This document shows, piece after piece, positions 39,971 to 50,834 of a stretch of DNA of 64,000 nucleotides; the first letter of the stretch is position 1; each line of letters opens with the position of its first letter. The DNA is from Erwinia sp. E602 (GTDB lineage: Bacteria; Pseudomonadota; Gammaproteobacteria; Enterobacterales; Enterobacteriaceae), in assembly GCF_018141005.1 (NCBI RefSeq), contig NZ_CP046582.1:3472001-3536000 (forward strand), written 5' to 3'. The position numbers and the translations under genes are program-made. The notes under the pieces were generated by a model. That model had not been told where the DNA came from. It did no database searches and worked only from the letters and a program-made list of their open reading frames with translations.

Positions 39971-41875
39971 ATGAAATTACAACGCAACTCTTTTCGTGAC
40001 TACACCGCCGAGCAAACGCTGTTTGTTCGCCGGGCCATCGTCGCCTTTCTCGGCATCCTGGCCCTGTCCGGCGTGCTGGTGGCTAACCTGTACCACCTGC
40101 AAATTGTCCGTTTTGATGATTACAGTACGCGTTCTAACGAAAACCGCATCAAGCTGGTGCCGGTCGCCCCCAGCCGCGGCATTATTTATGACCGTAACGG
40201 CATTCCGCTGGCGCTTAACCGCACCATTTACCAGATTGAACTGGTGCCGGAGAAGGTCGATAACCTCAAACAGACGCTGCAGGACCTCAAGCCGATCGTC
40301 GATCTGACCGACGAAGATATCGACGCCTTTGAGAAAGAACGCAAGCGTTCGCGCCGTTTCACCTCGATCGCGGTAAAAACCGGCCTTAACGATGTGCAGG
40401 TGGCCCGCTTTGCCGTCAACCAGTACCGCTTCCCCGGCGTTGAGGTCAAAGGCTATCAGCGCCGTTACTACCCTTATGGCTCCGCCCTGACCCACGTGCT
40501 GGGTTACGTGTCGAAAATCAACGACCGTGACGTCGAACGGCTGGATAAAGAGGGTAAATGGCCCAACTACGCGGCCACCCATGATATCGGCAAGCTGGGC
40601 ATCGAACGCTACTACGAAGACGTGCTGCACGGTAAGACCGGCTATGAAGAGGTCGAAGTCAACAACCGTGGCCGGGTGATCCGCCAGCTGCATGAGCAGT
40701 CGCCGCAGGCCGGGCGTGATATCCATCTGACCATTGACCTTAAGCTGCAACAGTACATTGAAACGCTGCTGGCCGGCAGCCGCGCGGCGGTGGTGGTCAC
40801 CGATCCGCGCAACGGCGAAGTGCTGGCGATGGTCTCAATGCCGAGCTACGACCCGAACCTGTTTGTCGACGGCATCTCGTCGAAGGATTACAACCGTCTG
40901 CTGAATGACGAGAACCGGCCGCTGATCAACCGCGCCACCCAGGGGGCCTATCCGCCGGCCTCCACCGTCAAACCCTATATTGCCGTCTCGGCGCTGACCG
41001 CGGGGGTGATCACCCGCAATACCAGCCTGTTTGACCCGGGCTGGTGGCAGCTACCGGGTTCGGAGAAGCGCTTCCGCGACTGGAAACACTGGGGGCACGG
41101 CCGCCTGAACATCACTAAATCGCTGGAAGAGTCGGCGGATACCTTCTTCTACCAGGTGGCCTATGATATGGGGATCGACCGCCTGAGCGAGTGGATGAGC
41201 AAGTTTGGTTACGGCCACCTGTCGGGCATTGACCTGATCGAGGAGACGCCGGGCAATATGCCGACCCGCGAATGGAAAATGAAGCGCTTTAAAAAGCCGT
41301 GGTATCAGGGCGACACCATCCCGGTCGGCATCGGCCAGGGCTACTGGACCGCAACCCCGGTGCAGATGAACAAAGCGCTGATGACGCTGATTAATGACGG
41401 CATGGTGAAAACGCCGCACCTGATGATGGACACCATGCAGGGCAGCGTTAAGGTGCCGTGGCGTCAGCCGGTCAGCGCACCGATTGCCGATATTCATAAC
41501 GGTTACTGGGAGATCGCCAAAGACGGCATGTACGGCGTGGCTAACCGGCCAAACGGCACCGGACGCAAGAGTTTTGAAAATGCGCCCTATAAAATCGCCG
41601 CCAAATCCGGTACGGCCCAGGTCTTTGGCCTGAAAGCCAATGAGACCTATAACGCACACAAAATCTCTGAGCGCCTGCGAGACCATAAGCTGATGACCGC
41701 CTATGCGCCCTACGAGAACCCACGGGTTGCCGTGGCGATGATCCTCGAAAACGGCGGCGCGGGGCCGGCGGTCGGCACCATTATGCGCCAGGTCCTCGAC
41801 CACATCATTCTTGGCGATAACAATACTAACCTGCCCGACGCCGCGCCTGTGCCGCCGGGCTACGAAGGTGAATAA
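39971..41875 (+). CDS. mrdA: Penicillin-binding protein 2 (elongation transpeptidase)
   Basis: 634 residues. One N-terminal membrane segment (about 22-42), pedestal domain, transpeptidase domain with Ser-x-x-Lys in PPASTVKP (near residue 330), SxN-type motif in EESADTF and KSGTAQ near 545. Crosslinks side-wall peptidoglycan in the Rod complex with RodA. Confidence 0.97.
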   Translation: MKLQRNSFRDYTAEQTLFVRRAIVAFLGILALSGVLVANLYHLQIVRFDDYSTRSNENRIKLVPVAPSRGIIYDRNGIPLALNRTIYQIELVPEKVDNLKQTLQDLKPIVDLTDEDIDAFEKERKRSRRFTSIAVKTGLNDVQVARFAVNQYRFPGVEVKGYQRRYYPYGSALTHVLGYVSKINDRDVERLDKEGKWPNYAATHDIGKLGIERYYEDVLHGKTGYEEVEVNNRGRVIRQLHEQSPQAGRDIHLTIDLKLQQYIETLLAGSRAAVVVTDPRNGEVLAMVSMPSYDPNLFVDGISSKDYNRLLNDENRPLINRATQGAYPPASTVKPYIAVSALTAGVITRNTSLFDPGWWQLPGSEKRFRDWKHWGHGRLNITKSLEESADTFFYQVAYDMGIDRLSEWMSKFGYGHLSGIDLIEETPGNMPTREWKMKRFKKPWYQGDTIPVGIGQGYWTATPVQMNKALMTLINDGMVKTPHLMMDTMQGSVKVPWRQPVSAPIADIHNGYWEIAKDGMYGVANRPNGTGRKSFENAPYKIAAKSGTAQVFGLKANETYNAHKISERLRDHKLMTAYAPYENPRVAVAMILENGGAGPAVGTIMRQVLDHIILGDNNTNLPDAAPVPPGYEGE

Positions 41876-41881
41876 CCGGAT

Positions 41882-42994
41882 ATGAACGACAGCCACCAGA
41901 AACGCTCGATCTGGACCCGTATCCATATCGATCCGCTATTTTGCCTGATTATCGTGGCGCTGCTGGTCTACAGCGCGCTGGTGATGTGGAGCGCCAGCGG
42001 CCAGGATCCCGGCATGATGGAGCGTAAAATCGGCCAGATCGCCATGGGCACCATCGTGATGCTGGTGATGGCGCAGATCCCGCCGCGGGTCTATGAAGGC
42101 TGGGCGCCCTATCTCTACATCGTCTGCGTCATTTTGCTGATCGCCGTCGACGCCTTCGGCCAGATCAGTAAAGGGGCGCAGCGCTGGCTGGATCTCGGCT
42201 TTGTGCGTTTCCAGCCCTCCGAAATTGCCAAAATTGCCGTGCCGCTGATGGTGGCACGCTTTATCAACCGTGACGTCTGCCCGCCGACGCTGAAGAACAC
42301 CGCCATCGCGCTGGTGCTGATCTTCCTGCCTACGCTGCTGGTGGCGGCGCAGCCAGACCTGGGCACCTCGATCCTGATCGCCGCGTCCGGCCTGTTTGTG
42401 CTGTTCCTCTCCGGAATGAGCTGGAAGCTGATCGCTGTCGCCGTGGTGCTGGTCGCCGCCTTTATTCCGATCCTGTGGTTCTTCCTGATGCACGACTACC
42501 AGCGCGACCGCGTGATGATGCTGCTGGATCCGGAAAGCGATCCGCTCGGGGCCGGCTATCATATTATTCAGTCGAAGATCGCCATTGGCTCCGGCGGCCT
42601 GCGCGGCAAAGGCTGGCTGCACGGCACCCAGTCCCAGCTGGAGTTTCTGCCTGAACGCCATACCGACTTTATTTTCGCCGTACTGGCGGAAGAGCTGGGT
42701 CTGGTCGGCTTTATCATTCTGCTGGCACTCTACCTGCTGCTGATCATGCGCGGGCTGATGATGGCCGCACGCGCGCAGACGACTTTTGGTCGGGTAATGG
42801 CCGGTGGATTAATGTTGATCTTCTTTGTCTATGTTTTTGTTAATATTGGCATGGTCAGCGGCATTCTGCCGGTGGTAGGGGTTCCGTTGCCGCTGGTCAG
42901 CTACGGCGGCTCTGCTCTGATTGTACTGATGGCAGGATTTGGCATCATCATGTCGATTCACACCCATCGTAAACTATTGTCGAAAAGCGTTTAA
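41882..42994 (+). CDS. mrdB: Rod shape-determining peptidoglycan glycosyltransferase RodA
   Basis: 370 residues, about ten membrane segments, SEDS family. Family motifs [17 protein letters not shown] and the C-terminal [14 protein letters not shown]. Six bases after mrdA; partner of PBP2. Confidence 0.97.
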   Translation: MNDSHQKRSIWTRIHIDPLFCLIIVALLVYSALVMWSASGQDPGMMERKIGQIAMGTIVMLVMAQIPPRVYEGWAPYLYIVCVILLIAVDAFGQISKGAQRWLDLGFVRFQPSEIAKIAVPLMVARFINRDVCPPTLKNTAIALVLIFLPTLLVAAQPDLGTSILIAASGLFVLFLSGMSWKLIAVAVVLVAAFIPILWFFLMHDYQRDRVMMLLDPESDPLGAGYHIIQSKIAIGSGGLRGKGWLHGTQSQLEFLPERHTDFIFAVLAEELGLVGFIILLALYLLLIMRGLMMAARAQTTFGRVMAGGLMLIFFVYVFVNIGMVSGILPVVGVPLPLVSYGGSALIVLMAGFGIIMSIHTHRKLLSKSV

Positions 42995-43006
42995 AGAGGC
43001 AGAGAG

Positions 43007-44182
43007 ATGCGTAAGGACTGGCTTTGGATTGCCCTGGCGTCAGCAATGCTGGCAGCCTGTACTAACGACACCCAGCAACAGGCACCGGTCACCCAGCAGC
43101 AGGCCTATAACGGCCCGGTGGTGGAGATTGGCGGCGCAGAACCGCACTACGAACCCTTTAATCCGGGCACGCTGCAGGACTACCAGGTCAACGGCAAAAA
43201 GTACAAGGTGATCAAAGATCCGGCAAACTTCAGCGAAACCGGCCTTGCCGCCTGGTACGGTGAAGAGGCCAACGGCAGCCGCACCGCCAGCGGCGAAGCG
43301 TTTGACGCCAACGCAATGGCCGCCGCGCACCCTACCCTGCCGCTGCCGAGCTACGTGCGCGTCACCAACCTGGCGAATGGCCGGATGATCGTGGTTCGCG
43401 TTAACGACCGCGGCCCCTACACGCCGGGGCGGATTATCGATCTGACCCGTGCCGCCGGTGACCGTCTGAATATCTCCAACAACTCGCGGGTGAAGCTGGA
43501 CTACATCAGCGTTGCGCCGGACGGGACCCTCTTCGGCCCCGGCACCATCGGCACCACGGTCGCCAAACAGAGTTATGCCCTGCCTGCTCGCCCTGACATC
43601 AGCGGCGGCCTGACCCCGCTGGGCGCTGGCGCAGCCGCCAGTGGCGGTTACAGCGAAGCACCGTCACTGACCGGCCAGCCCGCTGCCACGCCGGCTTACC
43701 AGCCTGCGCCAGCGGCCAGCGCGCAGCCTGCGCTCAGCAACGACAACGTGCGTCCGGTGGACAACAGCACCCTGAACAGCAGCGAATCGCTGGGTGCGCC
43801 GGTTAACAGCGGTGGCTTCCTCGGTGCGCCGCAGCCGCTGCGCAACGGCGTGCTGGAGGGCAGTGAGCCGGTTGTCGCCGCCCCGGCAGTAGCGGCGACG
43901 GCAGGGGCTTCTGCTGCGGCCTCCACCTCTGCCCCGGCAGCCACCGGCGGTAACTTCGTGGTTCAGGTCGGTGCGCTCAATGACGCCAACCGCGCACGTC
44001 AGCTGGCCAGCAGCCTCGGCAAACAGTTTGGCGTTCCCGGCTCGGTCGACGCCCGCGGTAACGTTTATCGTGTTCAGCTGGGCCGCTTCAGCACCCGCCA
44101 GCAGGCGGCCGCGCTGCAGCAGCGTCTGGCCTCCGAAGCGCAGCAGCAATCCTTTATCACCGTCGCACCGAACGCAATGTAA
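43007..44182 (+). CDS. rlpA: Septal-ring lytic transglycosylase RlpA
   Basis: 391 residues. Lipoprotein signal with lipobox LAAC (residues 15-18), double-psi beta barrel (about 75-165; GLAAWYGEEANGSRTASGE, RVNDRGPY), a long Ala/Ser/Pro-rich linker (about 200-310) and a C-terminal SPOR domain (about 315-390) that binds denuded septal glycan. Confidence 0.96.
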   Translation: MRKDWLWIALASAMLAACTNDTQQQAPVTQQQAYNGPVVEIGGAEPHYEPFNPGTLQDYQVNGKKYKVIKDPANFSETGLAAWYGEEANGSRTASGEAFDANAMAAAHPTLPLPSYVRVTNLANGRMIVVRVNDRGPYTPGRIIDLTRAAGDRLNISNNSRVKLDYISVAPDGTLFGPGTIGTTVAKQSYALPARPDISGGLTPLGAGAAASGGYSEAPSLTGQPAATPAYQPAPAASAQPALSNDNVRPVDNSTLNSSESLGAPVNSGGFLGAPQPLRNGVLEGSEPVVAAPAVAATAGASAAASTSAPAATGGNFVVQVGALNDANRARQLASSLGKQFGVPGSVDARGNVYRVQLGRFSTRQQAAALQQRLASEAQQQSFITVAPNAM

Positions 44183-44283
44183 TGCTGTCACGATCCGCCC
44201 GATTTAGGGCGGGTTGTCGCGGCATGATTTTGCTATAGTGAGTCACTTTTTTTAACTTAGCCCAGGATGTAGTCGTTCTTAAC

Positions 44284-45495
44284 ATGAGCACTCTGACCCC
44301 TTCCCGACTGATCAAACGCCTGACCGTGGCCTCGCTGATCGCACTCAGCCTTAACGTGGTGGCCTACGCGGACGACGTTAACATTAAAACCATGATCCCC
44401 GGCGTACCGGAAATCGATGCTGAAGCCTATGTGCTTATCGATTACAACTCAGGCAAGGTGCTGGCTGAGAAGAACGCTGACGCACGCCGCGATCCGGCCA
44501 GCCTGACCAAGATGATGACCAGCTACGTCATCGGCCAGGCGATTAAAGCGGGTAAAATTCACAACGATGACATCGTCACCGTCGGTAAAGATGCCTGGGC
44601 GACCGGCAATCCGGTGTTCCGCGGTTCATCGCTGATGTTTCTTAAGCCCGGCGATCGCGTGCCGGTTTCCCAGCTGACGCGCGGCATCGTGCTGCAGTCG
44701 GGCAACGACGCCTGTGTGGCTATGGCCGACTACGTCGCCGGCAGCCAGGACGCCTTCGTCGGCCTGATGAACAACTACGTCAAGGCGCTGGGCCTGCAGA
44801 ACACGCATTTCCAGACGGTACACGGCCTCGACGCCGAGGGCCAGTACAGCTCGGCGCGTGATATGGCGCTGATTGGCCGTGCACTGATCCGCGACGTGCC
44901 GGATGAGTACGCCGTCTATCATGAAAAAGAGTTCACCTTTAACAATATCCGCCAGATGAACCGTAACGGCCTGCTGTGGGATACCAGCCTGAACGTTGAC
45001 GGCATCAAAACCGGCCACACCGACGCCGCCGGTTACAACCTGGTGGCCTCCGCCACCGAAGGCCAGATGCGTCTGATCTCCGCCGTGATGGGCGGCCACA
45101 CCTACAAAGGCCGTGAAACCGAAAGCAAAAAACTGCTGACCTGGGGCTTCCGCTTCTTTGAAACCGTGGCACCGCTGAAGGCCGGCAAAGAGTTCGCCTC
45201 TGAACCGGTGTGGTTCGGCAACAGTGACCGCGTGCAGCTTGGCGTGGAAAAAGATGCCTTCCTGACCATCCCGCGCGGCAGGATGAAAGACCTGAAGGCC
45301 AGCTATACCCTGACCAACACCGAACTGCACGCACCGCTGCAGAAAAACCAGGTAGTGGGCAGCATCAACTTCCAGCTGGATGGTAAAACCATCGAACAGC
45401 ATCCGCTGGTGGTACTCAACGATATGCCGGAAGGCGGCTTCTTTGGCCGCATCATCGATTACATCAAGCTGACCTTCCACCACTGGTTCGCCTGA
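44284..45495 (+). CDS. dacA: D-alanyl-D-alanine carboxypeptidase DacA (PBP5)
   Basis: 403 residues (E. coli 403). Signal peptide about 1-29; S-x-x-K in [11 protein letters not shown] in [13 protein letters not shown] in [12 protein letters not shown]-terminal amphipathic anchor ([17 protein letters not shown]). Trims pentapeptides in the periplasm. A -10 box TATAGT (44234) is visible upstream. Confidence 0.97.
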   Translation: MSTLTPSRLIKRLTVASLIALSLNVVAYADDVNIKTMIPGVPEIDAEAYVLIDYNSGKVLAEKNADARRDPASLTKMMTSYVIGQAIKAGKIHNDDIVTVGKDAWATGNPVFRGSSLMFLKPGDRVPVSQLTRGIVLQSGNDACVAMADYVAGSQDAFVGLMNNYVKALGLQNTHFQTVHGLDAEGQYSSARDMALIGRALIRDVPDEYAVYHEKEFTFNNIRQMNRNGLLWDTSLNVDGIKTGHTDAAGYNLVASATEGQMRLISAVMGGHTYKGRETESKKLLTWGFRFFETVAPLKAGKEFASEPVWFGNSDRVQLGVEKDAFLTIPRGRMKDLKASYTLTNTELHAPLQKNQVVGSINFQLDGKTIEQHPLVVLNDMPEGGFFGRIIDYIKLTFHHWFA

Positions 45496-45555
45496 TGCCC
45501 GCCTCTCGCGCTTGAAATTGGGCGCGGGTCACCCCATATTGTTAGTATCTGTAAA

Positions 45556-45580
45556 ACTCCCGCTACGGCGGGAGTCCTTG
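45556..45580 (+). terminator. Hairpin after dacA
   Basis: ACTCCCGC/GCGGGAGT stem, TACG loop, weak T tail (CCTTGTTTG). Probably a partial terminator ahead of ybeD. Confidence 0.55.
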
Positions 45581-45600
45581 TTTGTGATACCGGAGCCCCT

Positions 45601-45864
45601 ATGAAAACCAATCTTAAAGAACTGCTCGAATTCCCCACCTCTTTTACCTATAAAGTGATGGGCCTGGCACAGCCGGAGCTGGTCGACCAGGTGGTTGAAG
45701 TGGTGCAGCGTCATGCACCGGGCGATTACTCTCCGGACGTTAAGCCAAGCAGTAAAGGCAACTACCACTCGGTGTCAATCACCATTACCGCCACGCACAT
45801 CGAGCAGGTGGAAACGCTGTATGAAGAGCTGGGCAAGATTGAAATTGTCCGCATGGTGCTGTAA
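45601..45864 (+). CDS. ybeD: YbeD family protein (DUF493)
   Basis: 87 residues, the E. coli length, with [10 protein letters not shown] and [20 protein letters not shown]-like fold with no known activity; constantly linked to lipB. Confidence 0.95.
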   Translation: MKTNLKELLEFPTSFTYKVMGLAQPELVDQVVEVVQRHAPGDYSPDVKPSSKGNYHSVSITITATHIEQVETLYEELGKIEIVRMVL

Positions 45865-45949
45865 CCCCCCGACAGTGGTGTGGGCAAGCTGGTTCTTGCC
45901 CACCACCAGCGCTATACTGCACGCCTCACTCCCTACCGGATTGTCCGTT

Positions 45950-46618
45950 TTGCCTTACGATACTCTGATTGTCCGCCAGCTGGGCCTGCAGCCCTGGGCA
46001 CCCGTCTCCCTTGCTATGCATCAGTTTACCGAACGCCGGTCTGACGATACGCCGGATGAAATCTGGCTGGTCGAGCATCACCCCGTATTCACCCAGGGCC
46101 AGGCGGGGAAAACCGAACACCTGCTGGTTCCCGGTGATATCCCGGTAATGCAGAGCGATCGCGGCGGCCAGGTGACCTATCATGGTCCCGGACAACAGGT
46201 GATGTACGTGCTGGTCAATCTGAAGCGCCGTAAGCTGGGCGTGCGCCAGCTGGTCAGCTGTATTGAACAGACGGTGGTCGATACCCTTGCCGGCCTCGGC
46301 ATTAGCGCCGCAGCCCGCGCCGACGCGCCCGGGGTCTACGCTGACGGCAAAAAGATCTGCTCGCTGGGCCTGCGCATTCGGCAGGGCTGTTCATTCCACG
46401 GTCTGGCGCTCAACGTGGCGATGGATCTGGCGCCGTTCCTGCGCATTAACCCCTGCGGTTATGCCGGGATGGAAATGACTCAGGTAAGTGCCTGGCATCA
46501 CGGAATCACGACTGCCGATCTGCAACCCCTGCTGGTAGAGAATTTTGCCCGCCTGCTGTCAGCCGGTGACGTGCAGTGGCGAAATGATGCCAGTTTATCG
46601 CTAAACTGTGCGCTCTGA
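45950..46618 (+). CDS. lipB: Octanoyl-ACP:protein octanoyltransferase LipB
   Basis: 222 residues. Moves octanoyl from ACP to lipoyl domains. Motifs [14 protein letters not shown], the catalytic lysine in DGKKICSLG and catalytic cysteine in [14 protein letters not shown] 45950 gives the conserved N terminus and has GGA nine bases before it; TTG 45941 is the alternative. The frame runs open upstream into ybeD without conservation. Confidence 0.93.
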   Translation: MPYDTLIVRQLGLQPWAPVSLAMHQFTERRSDDTPDEIWLVEHHPVFTQGQAGKTEHLLVPGDIPVMQSDRGGQVTYHGPGQQVMYVLVNLKRRKLGVRQLVSCIEQTVVDTLAGLGISAAARADAPGVYADGKKICSLGLRIRQGCSFHGLALNVAMDLAPFLRINPCGYAGMEMTQVSAWHHGITTADLQPLLVENFARLLSAGDVQWRNDASLSLNCAL

Positions 46619-46795
46619 TTTACAATTCTGTAACGCTTTCTGCCGCTAACTGGCTGTTTCTGGCAGAGGGAAATGATATAATTTTTTGCGCTTTTCAAAA
46701 AAAGTTTAAATCAATAAACTCATTGAGTGTTATGCGGGCGTTTAAACCTCTTTACCGAGTGGCTCGCCGTCATCCAACCTGGAATCAGCAAGATT

Positions 46796-47761
46796 ATGAG
46801 TAAACCGATTGTGATGGAACGCGGCGTTAAATACCGCGACGCAGACAAAATGGCCCTGATCCCGGTGAAAACCGTGGTCACCGAACGGACTGAGATCTTA
46901 CGTAAGCCGGAATGGATGAGAATCAAACTCCCCGCCGACTCCAGCCGTATTCAGGGCATCAAAGCCGCCATGCGCAAAAATGGTCTGCATTCCGTTTGCG
47001 AAGAGGCCTCCTGCCCTAACCTTGCTGAGTGTTTTAACCACGGTACGGCCACCTTTATGATCCTCGGTGCCATCTGCACCCGTCGCTGCCCGTTCTGTGA
47101 CGTGGCCCACGGCCGGCCGAACATGCCTGATGCCAGTGAGCCGGGTAAACTGGCGCAGACCATTGCTGATATGGCGTTGCGCTACGTGGTAATCACCTCG
47201 GTTGACCGCGACGACCTGCGTGACGGCGGTGCCCAGCACTTTGCCGACTGCATTACCGCCATCCGTGAGAAAAGCCCGGCCATCAAAATCGAAACGCTGG
47301 TGCCTGACTTCCGCGGACGTATGGATCGCGCGCTGGAAATCCTCAACGCCACCCCGCCGGACGTCTTCAACCACAACCTCGAAAACGTGCCGCGCGTTTA
47401 CCGTCAGGTTCGCCCGGGCGCTAACTATGACTGGTCGCTGAAGCTGCTGGAACGCTTCAAAGAGGCGCACCCCGAGGTGCCGACCAAATCGGGCCTGATG
47501 GTCGGCTTAGGTGAAACCAATGCGGAAATCGTCGAAGTGATGCGCGACCTGCGTCGCCACGGCGTCACCATGCTGACCCTCGGCCAGTATCTGTCACCGA
47601 GCCGCCACCACCTGCCGGTGCAGCGTTACGTCAGCCCGGCTGAGTTCGATGAGATGAAAGCTGCGGCGATGGATATGGGCTTCACCCATGCGGCCTGTGG
47701 CCCGTTCGTGCGCTCGTCTTACCATGCTGACATGCAGGCAAAAGGTCTGGAAGTTAAGTAA
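46796..47761 (+). CDS. lipA: Lipoyl synthase
   Basis: 321 residues as in E. coli. Radical-SAM enzyme that inserts two sulfurs into octanoyl groups. Auxiliary cluster [12 protein letters not shown], radical-[12 protein letters not shown]-terminal serine ligand in VRSSYHA. ATG 46796; the upstream open frame is not conserved. Confidence 0.97.
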   Translation: MSKPIVMERGVKYRDADKMALIPVKTVVTERTEILRKPEWMRIKLPADSSRIQGIKAAMRKNGLHSVCEEASCPNLAECFNHGTATFMILGAICTRRCPFCDVAHGRPNMPDASEPGKLAQTIADMALRYVVITSVDRDDLRDGGAQHFADCITAIREKSPAIKIETLVPDFRGRMDRALEILNATPPDVFNHNLENVPRVYRQVRPGANYDWSLKLLERFKEAHPEVPTKSGLMVGLGETNAEIVEVMRDLRRHGVTMLTLGQYLSPSRHHLPVQRYVSPAEFDEMKAAAMDMGFTHAACGPFVRSSYHADMQAKGLEVK

Positions 47762-47786
47762 CCACAGGGTACGGTTGCGGAAAAGA

Positions 47787-47864
47787 AACGGATGCCCCAT
47801 TGATTAACCCGGTGCCGCCCTGGTGGCTGGCACCCTCAGGTTGACGTGGGTCATCCGTTTTTTT
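47787..47864 (+). terminator. Terminator of lipA
   Basis: Outer stem AACGGATG/CATCCGTT enclosing an inner GGTGCC/GGCACC hairpin, followed by seven T. Lies between convergent lipA and tatE. Confidence 0.8.
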
Positions 47865-47881
47865 ATTAGCTGGCGGCGGCG

Positions 47882-48085
47882 TTACTCTTTGTGGTTCAAC
47901 CGGGATGCGTGCTGCTCTTCGGCGGCGGTTTTCTTCGCGGCCGCATCGTCATCGCTCATCGCATTTTTGAAACCTTTAATTGCTGAACCTAAATCGCCGC
48001 CCAGCGTGCGCAGTTTTTTGGTGCCGAACAGCAGCACGATAAGCGCACCCACGATCAGCAGCTTGGCAAGACTGATACCTTCCAT
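47882..48085 (-). CDS. tatE: Sec-independent translocase component TatE
   Basis: 67 residues. N-terminal membrane helix ([21 protein letters not shown]), hinge, and amphipathic helix ([16 protein letters not shown]), with a charged tail. TatA paralogue. Convergent with lipA. Confidence 0.94.
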   Translation of the reverse strand: MEGISLAKLLIVGALIVLLFGTKKLRTLGGDLGSAIKGFKNAMSDDDAAAKKTAAEEQHASRLNHKE

Positions 48086-48285
48086 ATAGACCTTCTTTCA
48101 GTGAATCTGGCCGCGAACGCGACCTGCCCGTTAACCGGCTTATTAACGCGCAGTTAGCAGGCGATTACTAACGTCAAACTGTAACAGAATATCAGCCGCA
48201 GGGCGGGATCAGAGGTGAGAACCGCTGCGGATTGCCGGGATGGCGCGGTTCATACAGGGAACGGTGACACTGAACCACAGCGCCG

Positions 48286-49086
48286 TCAGACAGCCTTTTG
48301 CCGTAGTTCTGGTCGGACAAAACGGCGATTGGTCAGCACCGGCAGCTCGCGACGTACGCTGCGGATCCGTTCAGGATCGACCTCAGCCAGCAACAGGATC
48401 GGCGCTTCGCCGGCGCGTGCGGTAATCACCCCGAGCGGGTCGACCACCAGGCTGCTGCCGATATTCTTCGGGCCGCATTCGCCCACCGCCAGCAGATAAC
48501 AGGTATTCTCAAGTGCCCGCGCCACCGCCAGCACCTCCCAGTGCCGCTCTTTGTGTGGCCCCTTCACCCAGGCGGCGGGCAACACCAGCACCTCGGCACC
48601 GTCCAGCGCCAGCCGGCGTGCCAGCTCGGGGAAACGCAGGTCGTAGCAGGTCATCAGCCCGATCTTCATGCCATCAACCTCAAGCAGCGGCGGCACCACA
48701 TTGCCCGCATCCACGTTAAGCGACTCCTGCACGGCAAAGGCATCGTACAGATGCAGTTTGTCATAGCGGGCAACGATCTCACCGCGCCGGATAGCCACCA
48801 GCACGTTAAGCGCCCGCCCCTCGCCGGCCGGCACGTGCAGGGTCATAACGGTGGTCAGGTCGTCGCCGCGGCTGGCCGCCAGCAGCTGGCTGAGGAACGG
48901 GCCATCCAGCGGCTGCGCGGCGCGGATCACCAGCTGCGGATCGGTGATATCACGGGCCAGCACCGCCTCCGGCAGCACCAGCAGGCGGGCACCCTGCCGC
49001 TGCGCCTGCGCCATCAGCTCGCCACAGGTGGCGGCATTCTCCTGCCACTCGCGGCTGACCGCGAACTGTCCCAGGGCAACTTTCAT
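48286..49086 (-). CDS. ybeM: Nitrilase-family amidase YbeM (probable deaminated-glutathione amidase)
   Basis: 266 residues, full length. Catalytic Glu40 (LVLPEAVL), Lys in YDKLHLYD and Cys in [12 protein letters not shown]. Nit1-type enzymes repair deaminated glutathione; E. coli K-12 carries a damaged copy. Overlaps the upstream acetyltransferase by four bases. Confidence 0.9.
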   Translation of the reverse strand: MKVALGQFAVSREWQENAATCGELMAQAQRQGARLLVLPEAVLARDITDPQLVIRAAQPLDGPFLSQLLAASRGDDLTTVMTLHVPAGEGRALNVLVAIRRGEIVARYDKLHLYDAFAVQESLNVDAGNVVPPLLEVDGMKIGLMTCYDLRFPELARRLALDGAEVLVLPAAWVKGPHKERHWEVLAVARALENTCYLLAVGECGPKNIGSSLVVDPLGVITARAGEAPILLLAEVDPERIRSVRRELPVLTNRRFVRPELRQKAV

Positions 49087-49514
49087 GGTGGGGTCAACTC
49101 CTTAATATGGTATCGCGGAGATTCAGTGTAGCCCTCGCGTTCGTAAAAGGCATTGGCCTTTTCACGCCGCTGATGGCAGTGCACCTCCATGCGGTCACAG
49201 CCACGCTCCTGCGCCAGCTGCTCCGCATACTGCAACAGCTCCTGCCCGGCCCCTTTACTGCGCTCACCTTCGGCGATACTGAAGTAGCTGATGCGGGCGA
49301 AATCACCCGCCAGCGCCAGCTGCGGTATAAAGTGCAGGGAGAGAAAGCCAAGTACGGTGTTGTCATGCTCGGCCATCAGCAGGCGTTCAGTATCATCCGC
49401 TATCAGCTGCGCCAGCCGGCGTTCAATAAACGGGGCGGTCCCTTCATAGCCCAGTTCCGCCAACAGCGCACTCAGGGCAAAAGCATCTTTCGATTCAGCC
49501 AGACGAATTTTCAT
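49083..49514 (-). CDS. GNAT-family N-acetyltransferase
   Basis: 143 residues. Acetyl-CoA motif A around [22 protein letters not shown] and motif B with NAFYEREGY. Substrate unknown. ATG 49514 follows GGAG; the frame extends to 49547 but without a good ribosome site. Operon with ybeM by a four-base overlap. Confidence 0.85.
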   Translation of the reverse strand: MKIRLAESKDAFALSALLAELGYEGTAPFIERRLAQLIADDTERLLMAEHDNTVLGFLSLHFIPQLALAGDFARISYFSIAEGERSKGAGQELLQYAEQLAQERGCDRMEVHCHQRREKANAFYEREGYTESPRYHIKELTPP

Positions 49515-49672
49515 CCAAATCTCCACAGAGGTGCGCGGGTCGGGCACGTTAAAAAATGACCCTCTGTTTATAGCCTTCGTTTCGGGTGGCGCGCAAGCGC
49601 AGCGATCACAGAGTGATGTTACAAAAACTGAGTAATGTAAAGGTGGCGTGCTGTGGCCCGTGCTGCGCAGGG

Positions 49673-49689
49673 TTTAATCTTTTCTTAAT
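49673..49689 (+). promoter_or_regulatory. PmrA/BasR-type box
   Basis: TTTAAT-CTTTT-CTTAAT fits the direct-repeat consensus YTTAAK-N5-YTTAAK exactly. It lies 45 bases before the 32-residue small membrane ORF. The -10 element is not clear, so binding is inferred. Confidence 0.45.
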
Positions 49690-49733
49690 CTTCTTTCGCC
49701 ACACTGGCAGCCACGACACTTTCCAGGATAACG

Positions 49734-49832
49734 ATGATGAACGCTGTTCCCCGAAGCTTTAACGAAGGCCTGACCGTACTGATTGCCGGCGCAGCGGCAG
49801 CAGCCTGGCTGGTGCAGTTTTTTGGCCGCTGA
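49734..49832 (+). CDS. Small single-span membrane protein, 32 residues
   Basis: MMNAVPRSFNEGLTVLIAGA followed by an Ala-rich helix and WLVQFFGR: one membrane helix (about 13-30) with charged ends. AGGA sits six bases before the double ATG, and a good terminator follows, so it looks like a true gene. I do not recognise the family. Convergent with cspE and headed by a PmrA-like box; a role in envelope or lipid A control is only a suggestion. Confidence 0.6.
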   Translation: MMNAVPRSFNEGLTVLIAGAAAAAWLVQFFGR

Positions 49833-49854
49833 ACCCCGTCTGATGTTTTTAGCG

Positions 49855-49885
49855 CAAAAAAAAACCCGCCATTCGGCGGGTTTTT
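49855..49885 (-). terminator. Bidirectional terminator of cspE and the small ORF
   Basis: CCCGCC/GGCGGG stem with ATTC loop, nine A on the left and five T on the right, so it works on both strands. Confidence 0.92.
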
Positions 49886-49903
49886 AGAATTCTGTCTGAT
49901 AAC

Positions 49904-50113
49904 TTAAATAGCGGCAACGTTAGCAGCAGATGGGCCTTTGGCACCGTTGGTGATTTCGAACTCTACGCGCTGACCTTCAGCCAGAGTTTTGAAACCATTG
50001 CTCTGGATGGCAGAGAAGTGTACGAACACATCTTTGCTGCCATCTTCAGGAGTAATGAAACCGAATCCTTTGGACTCATTAAACCACTTAACGCTACCTT
50101 TGATCTTAGACAT
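49904..50113 (-). CDS. cspE: Cold-shock-like RNA chaperone CspE
   Basis: 69 residues, nearly identical to E. coli CspE. RNP1 KGFGFI and RNP2 VFVHF. Single-stranded nucleic-acid binding and antitermination. Confidence 0.97.
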   Translation of the reverse strand: MSKIKGSVKWFNESKGFGFITPEDGSKDVFVHFSAIQSNGFKTLAEGQRVEFEITNGAKGPSAANVAAI

Positions 50114-50264
50114 CTAATATTACCTTTACATGAAAAATGGACACTAATCTGTGTCAGGGTTAGTACAGCAATTGCCGAGGCGTTTGTCCAGTAGCCAGCT
50201 ACGAAAAAGTGATAAAAATCGCTTTTTTTTTACTCTGAGTCAGTTTTGTCTCATCCCGGTGAGG

Positions 50265-50834
50265 TTAAAACTGCCAGCGTAACCAGGCAAAATAGACATT
50301 CCCATTATTGTAAGTACCTGGAATATAGGTCATCTGAAAGGTTGCCCTGCCGTAACCCACCGATGCCAGCGGTAAGACTAACGGAACCGGAATATATTTC
50401 CAGTTATCGCGTGCGGTAAACCCGGCGGTATAACCGAGGCCCAGATGGAAGTCAGGATCGTTAAGCGGACGCCAGGTTTTCTCCCAGCCGTAACCGCCAA
50501 TCGGCTCCCACTTGTTGTAGGAGTCCTTAAAGGCCATCAGATAAAGACCGTTCCAGTTCCCCTGCTCATCATAACGGGAGATACCGCCCCCCGCGCCCCA
50601 GGGACGTTCGTTGTAGCGATCGGTTTTTTCTTTATCGTACGTCCAGCGGTTGTGCCAGGTAATGGCAGGTATATAGAGATCGACGCCCTGCGGCTCATTC
50701 CAGGTCTTACTGATATTGCCGGTAAAGGTATTCCACGAGGAGGAAATACCCTCGCTCAGGGTGGAAGCCTGAACGCTGGCTGCGCTCATATTCGCCAGCA
50801 GGCAGGTAAAAATAAGTGTGCTGTGTATTCTCAT
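50265..50834 (-). CDS. pagP: Lipid A palmitoyltransferase PagP
   Basis: 189 residues. Signal peptide (about 1-26), N-terminal amphipathic helix and eight-strand barrel ending in FAWLRWQF. Catalytic histidine in ITWHNRW and Asp-Ser in AFKDSYNKW. Moves palmitate from phospholipid to lipid A in the outer membrane. ATG 50834 with GGGA upstream; in-frame TTG at 50852 is less likely. No clear PhoP box. Confidence 0.95.
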   Translation of the reverse strand: MRIHSTLIFTCLLANMSAASVQASTLSEGISSSWNTFTGNISKTWNEPQGVDLYIPAITWHNRWTYDKEKTDRYNERPWGAGGGISRYDEQGNWNGLYLMAFKDSYNKWEPIGGYGWEKTWRPLNDPDFHLGLGYTAGFTARDNWKYIPVPLVLPLASVGYGRATFQMTYIPGTYNNGNVYFAWLRWQF

